From the NCBI RefSeq assembly GCF_039545035.1, contig NZ_BAABRO010000011.1:124001-188000 (forward strand): 64,000 bases of DNA, written 5' to 3'. The stretch comes from Novipirellula caenicola. Its GTDB lineage: Bacteria > Planctomycetota > Planctomycetia > Pirellulales > Pirellulaceae. The position numbers were made by a program, and so were the translations under genes. Positions 36,508 to 47,056 of this stretch are shown piece after piece; the stretch's first letter is position 1; each line of letters begins with the position of its first letter. Under the pieces are notes generated by a model that searched no databases, was not told the DNA's origin, and was given only the letters and a program-made list of their open reading frames with translations.

Positions 36508-37023
36508 GATTGAATCTCTTTTATTATCGATAGGTTTCGGGGTGAGCAGTGATGATCCATTTTAGGCCAAACCGCACGCAGAATCTTGTTTTTACTGCTC
36601 AAAGCATCTTCACAGCTCACTGCATTCTCTACGCTGCGATCGAGGCCCCCTTCGGCAGAAGCCTCCTTTTAAACCTATCGGCACGAATTCGGCTGACCTG
36701 TAAAGGCGTCGCCACAGAACGCCCGGGAATCGAGAAACGAACATCCCCGGCCGCGGTTCGAGTTGGCTGTGGGGCTGATTCGGTTTGCACAAAGGGTTCC
36801 GAAGGCAAATCACAGGCCAAGCTTTAGGCGTTTGTCTAGAATTGTCCCATTTCTTGAACAATTACTCGCTCGAACATCAACTTCGCGAACCTTCATCGAG
36901 CGAAACGAGAGTCAGCGAGTGCCAACGCGGTTCCGATACAGCCAATCCCGCTATAACAATAAAGTCGGTCACCGCTGCCGATTCCCCCACATCCTGAGAA
37001 ATTTCCAAGACGAGGAACTTTGA
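36508..37023. other. Divergent intergenic region
   Basis: 516 bases between the epimerase (minus) and the SASA esterase (plus). It should hold both promoters. Nothing else is seen; small ORFs here are not convincing. Confidence 0.4.
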
Positions 37024-37878
37024 ATGAGATTAGCCATGATGAAATGGAAACCCGCGAGTATCGTTTGCTTGTTCGTGTTGATCGCAGCCACCCCGGCATG
37101 GTTACGTGCGGCCGATTACGACGTGTATCTGTTGGCGGGCCAATCAAATATGGACGGACGTGGGCAAGCGAGTGAGTTGACCGCGGAGCAGCGTCAACCG
37201 CGGGATCATGCCATCATCTACTATCGAAATCCGCCAAAGTCGAGCAACGGATGGCAACCGCTTGGGCCTGGATTTAGCATCGCGCCAAAGTACAAAGGCG
37301 ATGTGCCGTCGCCCACGTTTGGTCCTGAATTGGGCTTTGCTCATGAAATGTTAAAGACACAGCCGAGTCGTCGATTGGCACTGATCAAAGGTTCCAAAGG
37401 GGGCACCAATTTGCGATCGGATTGGAATCCCGGGATCAGCGGTGACCCCGAAACTCAAGGGCCTCGCTATCGCGATTTTGTCGAGACCATTCAGATGGCG
37501 ACAAAGGAGCTGAATCAGCGGGGGGATTCCTTTACGATTCGTGGGTTGTTGTGGCATCAAGGAGAATCGGATTCAAAGCTCACGACCGAGGCGTATCAAG
37601 AACGATTCCTACAGTTTGTCCATCGTCTTCGCCAAGATATCGAGGTGCCGGAGCTTCCCGTGGTCGTTGGGGAGGTGTTCGACAACGGGAAACGCGATAA
37701 TGTCCGTGCCGCGATTCGAGCGATCGGCAATCGCGGTCCGGGGTTCGGGTTGGTCACCTCCGATGGCACTTCCACATGGGACGAAGGAACGCACTTTGAC
37801 GCTGCGAGCCAGTGGTTGTTGGGACAGCGTTATGCCGCCGCGATGCAAACGATTCAGCAAGCGAATTCCAATCCGTGA
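37024..37878 (+). CDS. Secreted sialate O-acetylesterase-like / CE6 carbohydrate esterase
   Basis: 284 residues. Signal peptide about residues 1-29 (KPASIVCLFVLIAATPAWLRA). The catalytic Ser is in LLAGQSNMDG at residue 41; a Gly-rich oxyanion block is GSKGGTNLR; the second block is WHQGESD; the His is in the late EGTHFDAAS with Asp three before it. This is the SASA (DUF303) fold, which removes acetyl groups from sugars such as xylan or sialate, and acts in the periplasm. Upstream region is long, so it is likely regulated on its own. Confidence 0.9.
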   Translation: MRLAMMKWKPASIVCLFVLIAATPAWLRAADYDVYLLAGQSNMDGRGQASELTAEQRQPRDHAIIYYRNPPKSSNGWQPLGPGFSIAPKYKGDVPSPTFGPELGFAHEMLKTQPSRRLALIKGSKGGTNLRSDWNPGISGDPETQGPRYRDFVETIQMATKELNQRGDSFTIRGLLWHQGESDSKLTTEAYQERFLQFVHRLRQDIEVPELPVVVGEVFDNGKRDNVRAAIRAIGNRGPGFGLVTSDGTSTWDEGTHFDAASQWLLGQRYAAAMQTIQQANSNP

Positions 37879-38026
37879 TGCGGCGCGACGACGATCCGAT
37901 TTTGCGGCAATGCGCCGCCGCTATTCGTTTGCGGTTCGGTCGCAAAGTGTTAGGATCGAGAAGATGCGTTCCTCGGTTAGTGGCCGGATAGGTAGCGGAC
38001 GCAGTGACGATCCACTCGCAGGAAAG

Positions 38027-40261
38027 ATGATGATGACTCAGGACGCTTCCACCGCAGTTTCACCGAGCGGCGCCGGCGTGATGGGGCCGGTTCGTCAAGT
38101 TTTGCAGGACGTCTGGGGGTACGACTCGTTTCGACCGCTGCAGGAAGCATCGATTCGCAGCGTGTTGGACCGCCGTGATAGTTTGACGGTGTTGCCGACC
38201 GGCGGCGGGAAATCGCTTTGTTTCCAGTCGCCAGCGCTTTGTATGGATGGAATGGCGGTCGTCGTTTCGCCGCTGATTTCGTTGATGAAGGATCAAGTCG
38301 ACGCGCTGCGTGCGTGTGGGGTCGCTGCGGCATTTATCAATAGCTCGCTGACGCAGGCAGAGAAACAATCCGTTGCCGAACAGATCCGTGCGGGTAAAAC
38401 CAAACTGCTGTATGTCGCTCCGGAACGATTGCTATCGAGCCGGATGCTCGATTTTTTGCACCAGACGACGATTTCGTTTTTCGCGATCGACGAAGCGCAC
38501 TGTATCAGCAATTGGGGGCATGACTTTCGTCCCGAATATCGCGGGCTGCGTGTTCTAAAAGAACAATTTCCTGCGGCCGCAGTGCACGCTTACACCGCAA
38601 CCGCTTCGCAACCGGTGCGAGACGATATCGTCAACCAATTGGGGCTTGAGAATGCAGAGGTCTTGGTGGGCGATTTTGATCGTCCTAATTTGACCTATCG
38701 CATGCTGCGTGCAAACGGACGGTTGCAGCAGGTCGTCGACGTGATCGAGCGGCATCGCGGCGAATCCGGAATCGTGTATTGCATTAGCCGCAAAGAGGTC
38801 GAGCGAACCGCAGCAGCGCTGAATCAATTGGGCACCGTTGCCCTGCCCTACCATGCCGGCATGAGTGACGAGGATCGCAAACAAAGCCAAGACGCATTCA
38901 TCAAAGAAACGTGCGATGTGATCGTCGCCACGGTTGCTTTTGGGATGGGGATCGATAAATCCAACGTCCGATTTGTGGTCCACGCGGGGATGCCAAAGTC
39001 GATCGAGCATTACCAACAAGAAAGCGGTCGTGCCGGGCGAGATGGTTTGGAATCCGAATGCGTTTTAATCTACTCCGGTGGCGACGTCGTCACGTGGAAA
39101 AAGATCATGCAGGGCGATGCTCAAGCGACCGCGGGCGGCGCGCTACAATCGCTCGAAGCGATCAATCAGTTGTGCGGTAGCCCGGTGTGCCGCCACAAAG
39201 CTTTGGTTGAGTATTTTGGCCAGCCTTATCCGCACGAAAATTGCGGGGCTTGTGACGTTTGTCTTGATGAGATTCAACTCGTTGACGATCCCATCACCTT
39301 GAGCCAAAAAATATTGTCGTGTGTGTTGCGAGTGAAAGAACGCTTCGGCGCTTCACATGTTGCCAAGGTCCTCGTCGGATCCACGGAACAGCGGATCGTC
39401 CAGCTCGGTCACGATAAACTCAGCACCCATGGGTTGTTGGCCGACGACGGATTGGACGCGGTACGGATGTGGATTGATCAATTGGTCCAACAATCGTATT
39501 TGCAGCGCACCGGGGAATACCAACTTGTTTCACTTTCCGAATCCGGTCGTCGGTTGCTGCACCGCGATGGGAATCCACGATTGAGTGTCCCTGGTAAAGC
39601 CAAACGCTCACGCAGCCGCGCCGTGTCGGTCGATTCGTGGGACGGAGTGGATCGCGGGTTGTTCGAAGCATTGCGGAGTAAGCGAAGTGCGATCGCGTCG
39701 GAAAATAACGTGCCCGCCTACATCGTCTTTGGTGATGCCACGCTGCGTGAACTTGCTCGCGTTCGTCCGACAACGCTCGAGGCGTTTGGCAAGATCAAAG
39801 GCGTGGGCGATCGCAAATTGGCCGATTTTGGCGAAACGTTTCTCGAGCCGATTCGTGCGTACAGTGAAACGCACCAGCTCGAAATGGATGTGAAAACCGT
39901 TCCCGCCCCATTGGCCACTGCACCTCGCGCGGTCTTGCCCAACGCAAATTCGATTTCGGCATTCGATCATTTCCGCCGTGGCGAGTCGATCGAAGAGGTC
40001 GCTGAAAAATTGGGGAGAGCGGTTTCGACCGTGGTGGGGTATCTGCAGGATTTTTTGCGTCAAGAAAAAATCACGGACCCATCGCCTTGGGTGGACAAGT
40101 CAACGCGTGATTCGATTCTCGCCAATTTGCCATTGGTCGCAGAAGGACGAATCAAACCGATGTTCGAATTTTTTGAAGGCAAGGTCTCTTACGAGGCGAT
40201 TCGCATCGTGTTGACGTGTCACCAAAACAGCGAAACGCCCGCCGTATCGGAAGCCGAATGA
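38027..40261 (+). CDS. recQ: ATP-dependent DNA helicase RecQ
   Basis: 744 residues from the ATG at 38027; two more ATGs at 38030 and 38033 follow and fit the AGGA site at 38020 better. Helicase motifs: PTGGGKSLCFQ (I), IDEAHCISNWGHDFRPEY (II) and QESGRAGRDG (VI). Four Cys (CRHK, then CGACDVC) form the RecQ zinc site, the RQC domain follows, and an HRDC domain is at about 565-640 (LRELARVRPTTLEAFGKIKGVG). The end carries a further helix-turn-helix-like block (IEEVAEKLGRAVSTVVGYL). It unwinds DNA at replication and repair intermediates. Confidence 0.95.
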   Translation: MMMTQDASTAVSPSGAGVMGPVRQVLQDVWGYDSFRPLQEASIRSVLDRRDSLTVLPTGGGKSLCFQSPALCMDGMAVVVSPLISLMKDQVDALRACGVAAAFINSSLTQAEKQSVAEQIRAGKTKLLYVAPERLLSSRMLDFLHQTTISFFAIDEAHCISNWGHDFRPEYRGLRVLKEQFPAAAVHAYTATASQPVRDDIVNQLGLENAEVLVGDFDRPNLTYRMLRANGRLQQVVDVIERHRGESGIVYCISRKEVERTAAALNQLGTVALPYHAGMSDEDRKQSQDAFIKETCDVIVATVAFGMGIDKSNVRFVVHAGMPKSIEHYQQESGRAGRDGLESECVLIYSGGDVVTWKKIMQGDAQATAGGALQSLEAINQLCGSPVCRHKALVEYFGQPYPHENCGACDVCLDEIQLVDDPITLSQKILSCVLRVKERFGASHVAKVLVGSTEQRIVQLGHDKLSTHGLLADDGLDAVRMWIDQLVQQSYLQRTGEYQLVSLSESGRRLLHRDGNPRLSVPGKAKRSRSRAVSVDSWDGVDRGLFEALRSKRSAIASENNVPAYIVFGDATLRELARVRPTTLEAFGKIKGVGDRKLADFGETFLEPIRAYSETHQLEMDVKTVPAPLATAPRAVLPNANSISAFDHFRRGESIEEVAEKLGRAVSTVVGYLQDFLRQEKITDPSPWVDKSTRDSILANLPLVAEGRIKPMFEFFEGKVSYEAIRIVLTCHQNSETPAVSEAE

Positions 40262-40289
40262 CAGTCACCGGTTTCACCGTTCGCGTCCT

Positions 40290-40898
40290 TTATTCGCGTC
40301 GCTGAAGTCGCAATTGGTTGCGTCCGTCGTACGTTAGCAGCAACGCACCGTCGGCGGCAAATTGGTCAAAGATGGCTGCGAAATACTGCTGCTCGCCCGG
40401 CCATGGAAAGGCGAAAATCAAATCGAACTCGTCGATGGACTTTCCCAACCTCTCGTAGGCACTCGGGCTGTCGATATCGACGTTTTCAAAATCGTGGATG
40501 ATCGATTCGATGATGCTGCGGTCCTCGGGCAAAAAGCTGCCCTCGACAAATTCGGCGTCAATGTCAAAGTCGTCCGCAAGACGCCGCGATTGATCAATCA
40601 AGTCCTGCTCGACTTCGATTCCCACTGCGTCCATACCCTCGATCGCCGCCAACATCGTGACGACACCAAAACCGCTGCCCCATTCCAAAAATGATTCGCC
40701 GCAAGCGAGTCGGTTTTCAACCAACCAGCGGATGGCGGCACCGACCAATTCGAAATCCGATACGACAAAGTTGTGAATCGTGTCTCGGCGATTTCGGGTG
40801 AATGCATCCACTCGCGAGTTCGCTTCTTCAATCAATTCGAAATGTTCGTCGGCAGGCAACTCATCACGGAAACTCGGTAAGGAAACATTCTTTAACAT
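40290..40898 (-). CDS. Class I methyltransferase-like protein
   Basis: 202 residues from the start at 40898 (MLKNVSLPS). The SAM-binding motif is FLEWGSGFGVVTMLAA with the acidic VGIEVEQ after it. The C-terminal part (FAFPWPGEQQYFAAIF, then LLLTYDG) fits this fold. Substrate unknown. It lies between recQ and the glycoside-hydrolase-like gene, with 17 bases to the latter's stop, so these two may share a transcript. Confidence 0.8.
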   Translation of the reverse strand: MLKNVSLPSFRDELPADEHFELIEEANSRVDAFTRNRRDTIHNFVVSDFELVGAAIRWLVENRLACGESFLEWGSGFGVVTMLAAIEGMDAVGIEVEQDLIDQSRRLADDFDIDAEFVEGSFLPEDRSIIESIIHDFENVDIDSPSAYERLGKSIDEFDLIFAFPWPGEQQYFAAIFDQFAADGALLLTYDGRNQLRLQRRE

Positions 40899-40915
40899 AC
40901 GATGAACTAGGGCGG

Positions 40916-43189
40916 TTAGCGTGACTGCATTCCCGTGAACCGCAATACCGTGGCGGACTCGGGATGCCAATCAAATAGGATCGGTTGCCCTGGATCGTAC
41001 TCGTTGCCGCTGCGAATATCGATTGCACGTGTATAAGAAAAATGAGGCTTCAGCGTGACTCGCTGGGGACGAAACACCAATTTCGTCGATCCCGCGTCGT
41101 TGACACTCGCTTGGCGAGACGGATTGCCAATGATGACCAGGTAGTCTTCGTCGCCACGCCGCCAATGAAGGATCTCTGCCATCGCGGCGGACTCGCTTGA
41201 TTGCAATGTGGCTTTGATGCGAAGTCGATTGCCGATCGCGTTTGCCATCGCTTTCCTCAATTGGTCGCCTTCGCTCGATATTCGGTACGTGTTGTCAAAA
41301 TAGGCGAGCAACGACAAATTCATATACAGAGTGCGACCACGACCACGTTGCTTTGCATAAAACGTGATGGGGGGCTTGGTTGGATTATCCAGGTCGGCGT
41401 GGGGTGAGTTGATGTTGGCTGAGGTCCCTCGTTCGACGATCATGCCGCCCGCCTGCTTTTCAGCGTCCGCGGGCAATCGCTCGAGGAAGGGCTGGTTGTA
41501 CTTTTCGCCGTTGATTTCGCTGACGGTGTGGCCATCAAAGTAGCCACGGGACTCATCGCGTTGGATGCCAAACAAATGATCAAGTTTGCCGTGCAATCGG
41601 CCTTTGGGGTCGACTCTCGCTTTTCCATGCGAATCCAAAATCGCGGTCCAGTAGTCGGCAATCGCGAAGCCGCCGCCATCGACAAAGGCTTGGATGCGAT
41701 TACAGGCCGCATCACTGATCGCCATCGTTCGTGGTAGGACCACGACGTCAAAATCCGAGCGGTCCAGCATTCCGTTTTCGAGGTCGTCCACTCGGATCCA
41801 TTGTGCTTGAATGCCGAGATCCTCGAGCAATTTGTTCCACGCCACACGGTTCTTGCCCGCACTTGAGCAGGCATTGTCGAGGCTCGATGATCGTCGCGGC
41901 CACGTTTTGCCGTGTACCAATGCGTCGGCGGCCCACGATGCTTGAACGCTCTCGTGCGAATACACCATTGCCACTCGGTCGTGAATGCGGCGAGTTTTAG
42001 GATCGGTTAGAAACGCAAGTTTTGGAGCTTGGACTTCACGAAATGTCGACTGCAGTGCTTTGACCGCAGGGTGAATCGATCCGGCACCGAACCATGGTCG
42101 CCCCTTGATGTCAGGCCATGCGATGGCGCCCGCGTTGCCATGAGCCAAGTAGTACCACAGCATCCATTGGTCGGTTGCGATATCGCCAGTGGCAAAAAAG
42201 GTTTGCACGATCGGTTTGCGCGATTCGCTCCAAAATGAGGTTAGCAATTCATTGGTGCCGCCGATGTCATACGATTCGATCCACTGCACCGCGTTGGTGA
42301 TTTTGCTGTAGTCGTAGCCGCCGAAGGGACTTGGTTGTTGCCCGCCCACGATTCCGACCGGCACGCCGGCGGAGCGTTCCGAGCCATGCCGGACCAAACG
42401 AGCAATCGCACTGCTAAATTGGTCATCCATGTAAGTGCGCCAATCGATCCAAGGACTAAGATTCCAATCGGCAAATGCGGTGGTTTCTAGTGATGGGCGG
42501 ATGGTTTCAAAGGACGTCGGTTGAATTTCAGAAAAATGTTTCCAATCGGAATTCCATTGCCGGTTCAGCTTTGAAATGGAGCCATATTTCGACTCGAGCC
42601 AGGTTTGAAAAAGATTGATCGATTCGGCAGAGGCATCGACTTCGACCGGATTGTTAAACGACGCCAAACTGATTTCGTCGTCCAGTGCGACCGCCGCGAT
42701 CTGTCCTTGGTTCGCAACCGCGAGATTCACATCAAGCGTTCGGCACAATGAATCGATCGATTTCGCTGTGATCAAGCTCTGCGGTCGTGGTTGCAACGAA
42801 CCATCGGTTTTTAGGTTCGACAACCCCGTCGCGTTGGTCAGATGCAACACCCCTTTGCCAGCGGCATGATCGACGTAGTAAGGCCATTTATGTTCGTTGG
42901 ACCAACGGGTGATCGATTGTTTTCCCTCGCCTCGGTCTAGGTGAAATGCATTCAACCCGACCTGCTCGTAGAGCTTGTGGTCTTTTGTAGCATCCGTATG
43001 AAACTGCCATACGAAGATGCGAAATCGATTCCACGTCGCGGGACGGTTGACCGTTTCAATCGGCGTGAAGCCCTCGATGACGGAGGTCGCGACCTGAGGG
43101 TCTAGTTCCTCCGCGACCAGGGCTGTCGTTGGAACCAACATGACCAAACAAATGATGAAGATCAGCCGACGTTGGATTTCCGCGAGCAT
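40916..43189 (-). CDS. Secreted GH42/beta-galactosidase-like protein
   Basis: 757 residues from the start at 43189. Signal peptide MLAEIQRRLIFIICLVMLV, cut near ALVA. An N-terminal barrel-like region contains AAVALDDEISL, a candidate acid/base Glu, and WNSDWKHFSEIQP, as in family 42-like enzymes. A Rossmann-like trimerization domain follows (FDVVVLPRTMAISDAACNRIQAFVDGGG), and a beta-rich C-terminus ends the protein. It probably acts on plant or algal sugars in the periplasm. Family match is by pattern only; catalytic activity is not proven. Confidence 0.72.
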   Translation of the reverse strand: MLAEIQRRLIFIICLVMLVPTTALVAEELDPQVATSVIEGFTPIETVNRPATWNRFRIFVWQFHTDATKDHKLYEQVGLNAFHLDRGEGKQSITRWSNEHKWPYYVDHAAGKGVLHLTNATGLSNLKTDGSLQPRPQSLITAKSIDSLCRTLDVNLAVANQGQIAAVALDDEISLASFNNPVEVDASAESINLFQTWLESKYGSISKLNRQWNSDWKHFSEIQPTSFETIRPSLETTAFADWNLSPWIDWRTYMDDQFSSAIARLVRHGSERSAGVPVGIVGGQQPSPFGGYDYSKITNAVQWIESYDIGGTNELLTSFWSESRKPIVQTFFATGDIATDQWMLWYYLAHGNAGAIAWPDIKGRPWFGAGSIHPAVKALQSTFREVQAPKLAFLTDPKTRRIHDRVAMVYSHESVQASWAADALVHGKTWPRRSSSLDNACSSAGKNRVAWNKLLEDLGIQAQWIRVDDLENGMLDRSDFDVVVLPRTMAISDAACNRIQAFVDGGGFAIADYWTAILDSHGKARVDPKGRLHGKLDHLFGIQRDESRGYFDGHTVSEINGEKYNQPFLERLPADAEKQAGGMIVERGTSANINSPHADLDNPTKPPITFYAKQRGRGRTLYMNLSLLAYFDNTYRISSEGDQLRKAMANAIGNRLRIKATLQSSESAAMAEILHWRRGDEDYLVIIGNPSRQASVNDAGSTKLVFRPQRVTLKPHFSYTRAIDIRSGNEYDPGQPILFDWHPESATVLRFTGMQSR

Positions 43190-43299
43190 GAATCGAGTTC
43201 CCTGCGTAGTGGACGAATCACCAATCTGCAACGCTTTGGCGGTGCAAAGCATATTAGCATGCTTGTGGCGGCACGTTGTACGCGCTGAACGTGTCAACG

Positions 43300-43333
43300 A
43301 AAAACGCCGCATTTGCCTTAGCAAACACGGCGC
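43300..43333 (-). terminator. Terminator of the DUF1559 gene
   Basis: On the minus strand GCCGTGTTTGC pairs with GCAAATGCGGC around a four-base loop, and is followed by five T residues. It starts 34 bases past the DUF1559 stop codon. Confidence 0.75.
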
Positions 43334-43366
43334 GGATGAACGTGGGAATTGATTTGATCGATTTGT

Positions 43367-44587
43367 CTAGAAGTCGCCGGAAACGACTTCCTTGCCAGCA
43401 CGCGTTCCCAATGCACCCCACAAACCGTAAGGGCTTGCGGATCCAGGCAACGTCGATGGCGGACCAGCGTTTCCTTCGATGTTGCTGACCATGCGAGTCG
43501 ATTGGCTGCCGGCTTCAATCGAATCGGTAATGAATTTGACCGATCCATCGCCCATCAAGACGTGGCAACCGCCTTGGTGTCGGCTGCCAGCGGGCATCAA
43601 ACCATAGTTTTTATCAGCGGTCGCTGAGGACGTTAGCGCGCCCGAGCCGTCAATGATGCCTTGGTTTGTCGAACATGCGGGCGAGTTCGGTGGCGAGATC
43701 GTTTGCATCGTCGAGTAGACGGGGTTGCCATCGGCCCAGCGAAAGCCGCGACCAAACGCAGCGTTTCCACCGTCTAGGATCGTGGCAGTGCCCGACGCCC
43801 AAAATTGCGGGCGATTGTTGTCTTTGCCCGTGCTGCAATCGGCTGGATTTATCCCGAGTCCACCGACCAGGGCGCCAGCCGCCTTGGCCGCGGTGCGCGT
43901 GTCGCGATCTCCAAGATCGGTTGCGATTTCACCCATCATGATCGTGTTGGCCAATCCGTCTAGGATGTCTCGGAATGCCGCTTTGTCACGCGGAACGAAC
44001 ACGCCTCGTTGGTTTGCTCGAGCCGCACCCGCAGCAGTGCTGCTGAGTGTCAGTAAATTGGATCGAGGCCCATGCGTCATCGAATAAGCACTGTCACCCA
44101 AACACGCGGCGTAGTTCGTGCGGGCAAGGCCGGGGCTACCGACACCCGGATCACTGGGGCAACGCAGCGTGGGCAATTCGGTCACCCACGGCGAATACGT
44201 CGTGACGTCCGGTGTTGGCCCCATGCTCTGGAAACCAGGCATAGGATTACTGATTTGTTCCCACAACGCCTGGGCTTCGACAAACGGGGTTAGCGCCACC
44301 AACATGCTGAGTTCTTGGCAATTGCCGTTTAGGTTGGATTGGTCCCACCCGGTCGCCATTGCCAACCCCGTCCCCGTTTTGTGTGTCGGTAATTGGTTGT
44401 ACGCGGCGTGGTAATTGTGAATCCCCAAGCCAAGTTGTTTGAAGTTATTCCCACAACTCATTCTTCTCGCCGCTTCGCGTGCGGCTTGCACGGCGGGCAG
44501 CAGTAATCCGACTAAAACGCCAATGATGGCGATAACCACCAATAGTTCCACCAGCGTAAACCCGCGGCGGCGATTCTTATTTGACAT
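43367..44587 (-). CDS. DUF1559 pseudopilin-type protein
   Basis: 406 residues from the start at 44587 (MSNKNRRRG). The prepilin-like cleavage site [29 protein letters not shown] leads to a hydrophobic helix, then [25 protein letters not shown], the DUF1559 signature, and a C-terminal [17 protein letters not shown] block. Planctomycete genomes carry dozens of such genes; they resemble type II secretion or type IV pilin-like proteins. Function is unknown. A terminator follows, and an ECF sigma gene lies 230 bases upstream. Confidence 0.92.
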   Translation of the reverse strand: MSNKNRRRGFTLVELLVVIAIIGVLVGLLLPAVQAAREAARRMSCGNNFKQLGLGIHNYHAAYNQLPTHKTGTGLAMATGWDQSNLNGNCQELSMLVALTPFVEAQALWEQISNPMPGFQSMGPTPDVTTYSPWVTELPTLRCPSDPGVGSPGLARTNYAACLGDSAYSMTHGPRSNLLTLSSTAAGAARANQRGVFVPRDKAAFRDILDGLANTIMMGEIATDLGDRDTRTAAKAAGALVGGLGINPADCSTGKDNNRPQFWASGTATILDGGNAAFGRGFRWADGNPVYSTMQTISPPNSPACSTNQGIIDGSGALTSSATADKNYGLMPAGSRHQGGCHVLMGDGSVKFITDSIEAGSQSTRMVSNIEGNAGPPSTLPGSASPYGLWGALGTRAGKEVVSGDF

Positions 44588-44817
44588 GCAACTCAACATT
44601 CATCGTGTTCCTGGTCCAGACAGCTCTTGACGCAAAGGGGGCCGCGACATTGCGACTAACAAAAAACTCCTTCGCGGGCCGAGTTATAGGAGCCGGATGT
44701 TCAGAAGCAGGGACCAATCCAAGAAGATGCGATGAATGTTTGACTTGCCTGGGGGTGCCAGCGGCGCTGCGAGGGCGGTGTCGGTGGGAGGGGACGTGGT
44801 CGCCGTATGAGCCGAGT

Positions 44818-45423
44818 TTATGACTCGCCGAGTTGTTCACGCAACGCCTTCATGCCTCGGTGCAGCAGACCTGCGATTGCGCCGCTGGACTTGTCCAGCT
44901 GCGCGGCCACCTCGCTCAATTTCATGCCTTCGATGTAGTGCAATCGGATGGCTTCGCGTTGAGCCTCGGGCAGCTGCTCGATCGCCACGGCGATTCTTAC
45001 CACGTTTTCACCGAATGCCACATTCTGGCTCGGCGTGGGACCGTCGCCTGCCAACAGTGCTTCGAGCCGCATCGATGACTTGGCCAATTGTTGCTGCATC
45101 GATTGTTCGCGTCGAACGTCTCGTTTGTCGCGATGGAAATCACGATCGAGATGGCAAAGGTGACGGGCAAGGATTTGTCGAAGCCAGCCGCGAAACTCTG
45201 CTTCGCCGGTGCCTCGGAATTGATCGATTGCCTGGACCGCTTGCAGCATCGTTTGCTGGACAATGTCGGATTCCCCGATTTTGGCCTGCAGCGCCCGCCG
45301 CATCTGCACTCGCGCAAGCATGCGAAGGTACGGTTCATAGCGAGCGACGATCGCCGGATCGGAGGTGTCGATCGGTGTTTGGTCTGCGGAGTCCGATGAG
45401 TCCGGCATCGATGAGTCTGGCAT
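44818..45423 (-). CDS. ECF-type RNA polymerase sigma factor
   Basis: 201 residues from the Met at 45423 (MPDSSMPDSSD). Region 2: YEPYLRMLARVQMRRALQAKIGESDIVQQTML, with FRGWLRQILARHL. Region 4: QLPEAQREAIRLHYIEGMKLSEVAAQLDKSSGAIAGLLHRGMKALRE, a helix-turn-helix. It is one of the planctomycete groups where QT or EF contacts in region 2 are typical. No anti-sigma gene is adjacent. It and the DUF1559 gene share a strand. Confidence 0.88.
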   Translation of the reverse strand: MPDSSMPDSSDSADQTPIDTSDPAIVARYEPYLRMLARVQMRRALQAKIGESDIVQQTMLQAVQAIDQFRGTGEAEFRGWLRQILARHLCHLDRDFHRDKRDVRREQSMQQQLAKSSMRLEALLAGDGPTPSQNVAFGENVVRIAVAIEQLPEAQREAIRLHYIEGMKLSEVAAQLDKSSGAIAGLLHRGMKALREQLGES

Positions 45424-45512
45424 CACAGTGTTGGGTTCTCGGGGAGCGTGGCACGCAGCCGCAACGCAAAACATGGCTCGCGTGCTAACTTGCGGTTGAT
45501 CCGCCGCATATT

Positions 45513-46970
45513 TTAGCCGATCTCTGCGAGCACTTCTTCGATGGCTTGGGTGACGGTTTTTGCCAGAAAACGCAGTTCGTCGTCCGATGCGACCAACGGC
45601 GGCATCAGCACGATGACGTCCCCGAGCGGACGGATCCAGACGCCGAGTTCAGTCGCACGCTCACACACCTTGCGTCCGATGAGTTGGTCGCTGTCAAACG
45701 GGGTTTTGCTTTCGCGATCGGCCACCAATTCGATTCCGACCATCAAACCGCGGCCACGCACATCCCCGACATGAGGATGGTCGGCCAGCGGAGCCAAACA
45801 ACCGCGTAGAAATCGGCTTTTGGCGTCGATGGTGGCGGTCAAGTTCGTCTCGCGGAACAGATCCAACGACGCCATGGCGGCCGCGGCGGCAAGCGGGTTT
45901 CCGCCGAACGTGTGGCCGTGGTAGAACTGTTTCCGCTCGGATGACTTTCCTAGAAACGCCTCAAACACATGAGGCCGCGCGATCGTCGCGGCCATCGGCA
46001 GGTACCCGCCGGTGATCCCCTTGCCCATGCACAGGATATCTGGCGTGACCCCTTCATGGTCACACGCGAACATGCGTCCGGTACGGCCGAATCCGGTGGC
46101 AACTTCGTCCACGATCAGCAGCACGTCGCATTGATCGCAAAGCTCACGCACGCGAGCGAGCAAGCCAGGTGGATGCGTGATCATTCCCGCCGCCCCCTGG
46201 ACCAACGGTTCCATCACGACGGCGGCAAGTTCGGTGTGGTGTTGCTTTAGTAGCGATTCAATCTTGCCCGCGTAAAAATCACAAGCATCGTCGCAGCGAA
46301 CGCCATCGGGCAACCGATAGCTGCACGGCAATGGCCCTCGAACCGGGGTGAAAACGATCGGGGCAAACAGTTGGTGAAAGTACTTGATTCCGCCCAGCGA
46401 GACTGCCCCGGTCGTGTCGCCATGGTAGGCCGACGACAGTGCCAAGTAGCGAGTTTTGGAGGTCGAGGTAGAGCTTGTCGTCGAGGATGGCTCCGAAGCG
46501 GGCGTCGTGGTGGAGTGTTTCAAATGCCAATACTGCAACGCCATCTTTAGCGCCGCCTCGACGGCCGAGGACCCATCGCTGCTAAAGAAAACGTGTTTCA
46601 AATCGCCGGGGGTGACTTCGGCCAATCGCTCGGCCAACCGCTCGGTGATATCGGCCGACATGCCCAGCGTGGTGATATGGCTGACACGATCGAGCTGAGT
46701 TCGGATCGCGTCATCCATTTTCGGATGACGGTGGCCATGGACGTTGCACCACAGGCTGGCGACACCGTCAAAAAGTCGCTGTCCAGAGGTCGTCGTCAGC
46801 CAGCATCCCTCGGCGTGATCGATGACGATATTCTGGAAATCGGCCATCTGAGTGAACCCGTGCCAATGAAAATTTTGGCTTTCGGGGGGGGCAGCGACGC
46901 TGGTTTTTTCGAGCGTGAGTGGGGGATTGCCGAGAAATTGCGGTGGTTTATCAGTGATTCGTGAAGTCAT
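45513..46970 (-). CDS. bioA: Adenosylmethionine-8-amino-7-oxononanoate aminotransferase
   Basis: 485 residues; makes DAPA from KAPA with SAM as amino donor in biotin synthesis. The N-terminal WHGFTQM, VASLWCNVHGHRHP and SDGSSAVEAALKMALQYW match, and PLP-binding runs through DVLLIVDEVATGFGRTG and LCMGKGITGGYLP with the Lys in GKG. A low-complexity Ser/Thr insert (SEPSSTTSSTSTS) near residue 158 is unusual. No other bio genes are near. Length is somewhat above the family's usual 430. Confidence 0.94.
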   Translation of the reverse strand: MTSRITDKPPQFLGNPPLTLEKTSVAAPPESQNFHWHGFTQMADFQNIVIDHAEGCWLTTTSGQRLFDGVASLWCNVHGHRHPKMDDAIRTQLDRVSHITTLGMSADITERLAERLAEVTPGDLKHVFFSSDGSSAVEAALKMALQYWHLKHSTTTPASEPSSTTSSTSTSKTRYLALSSAYHGDTTGAVSLGGIKYFHQLFAPIVFTPVRGPLPCSYRLPDGVRCDDACDFYAGKIESLLKQHHTELAAVVMEPLVQGAAGMITHPPGLLARVRELCDQCDVLLIVDEVATGFGRTGRMFACDHEGVTPDILCMGKGITGGYLPMAATIARPHVFEAFLGKSSERKQFYHGHTFGGNPLAAAAAMASLDLFRETNLTATIDAKSRFLRGCLAPLADHPHVGDVRGRGLMVGIELVADRESKTPFDSDQLIGRKVCERATELGVWIRPLGDVIVLMPPLVASDDELRFLAKTVTQAIEEVLAEIG

Positions 46971-47056
46971 CGCGAGAGTCGAGAGAATTTGCGGTACGCC
47001 AAACCACGGGATATCGTTAAAGTAGGAGGGCTAAGTCAACCAAGGGAGTGTAATGC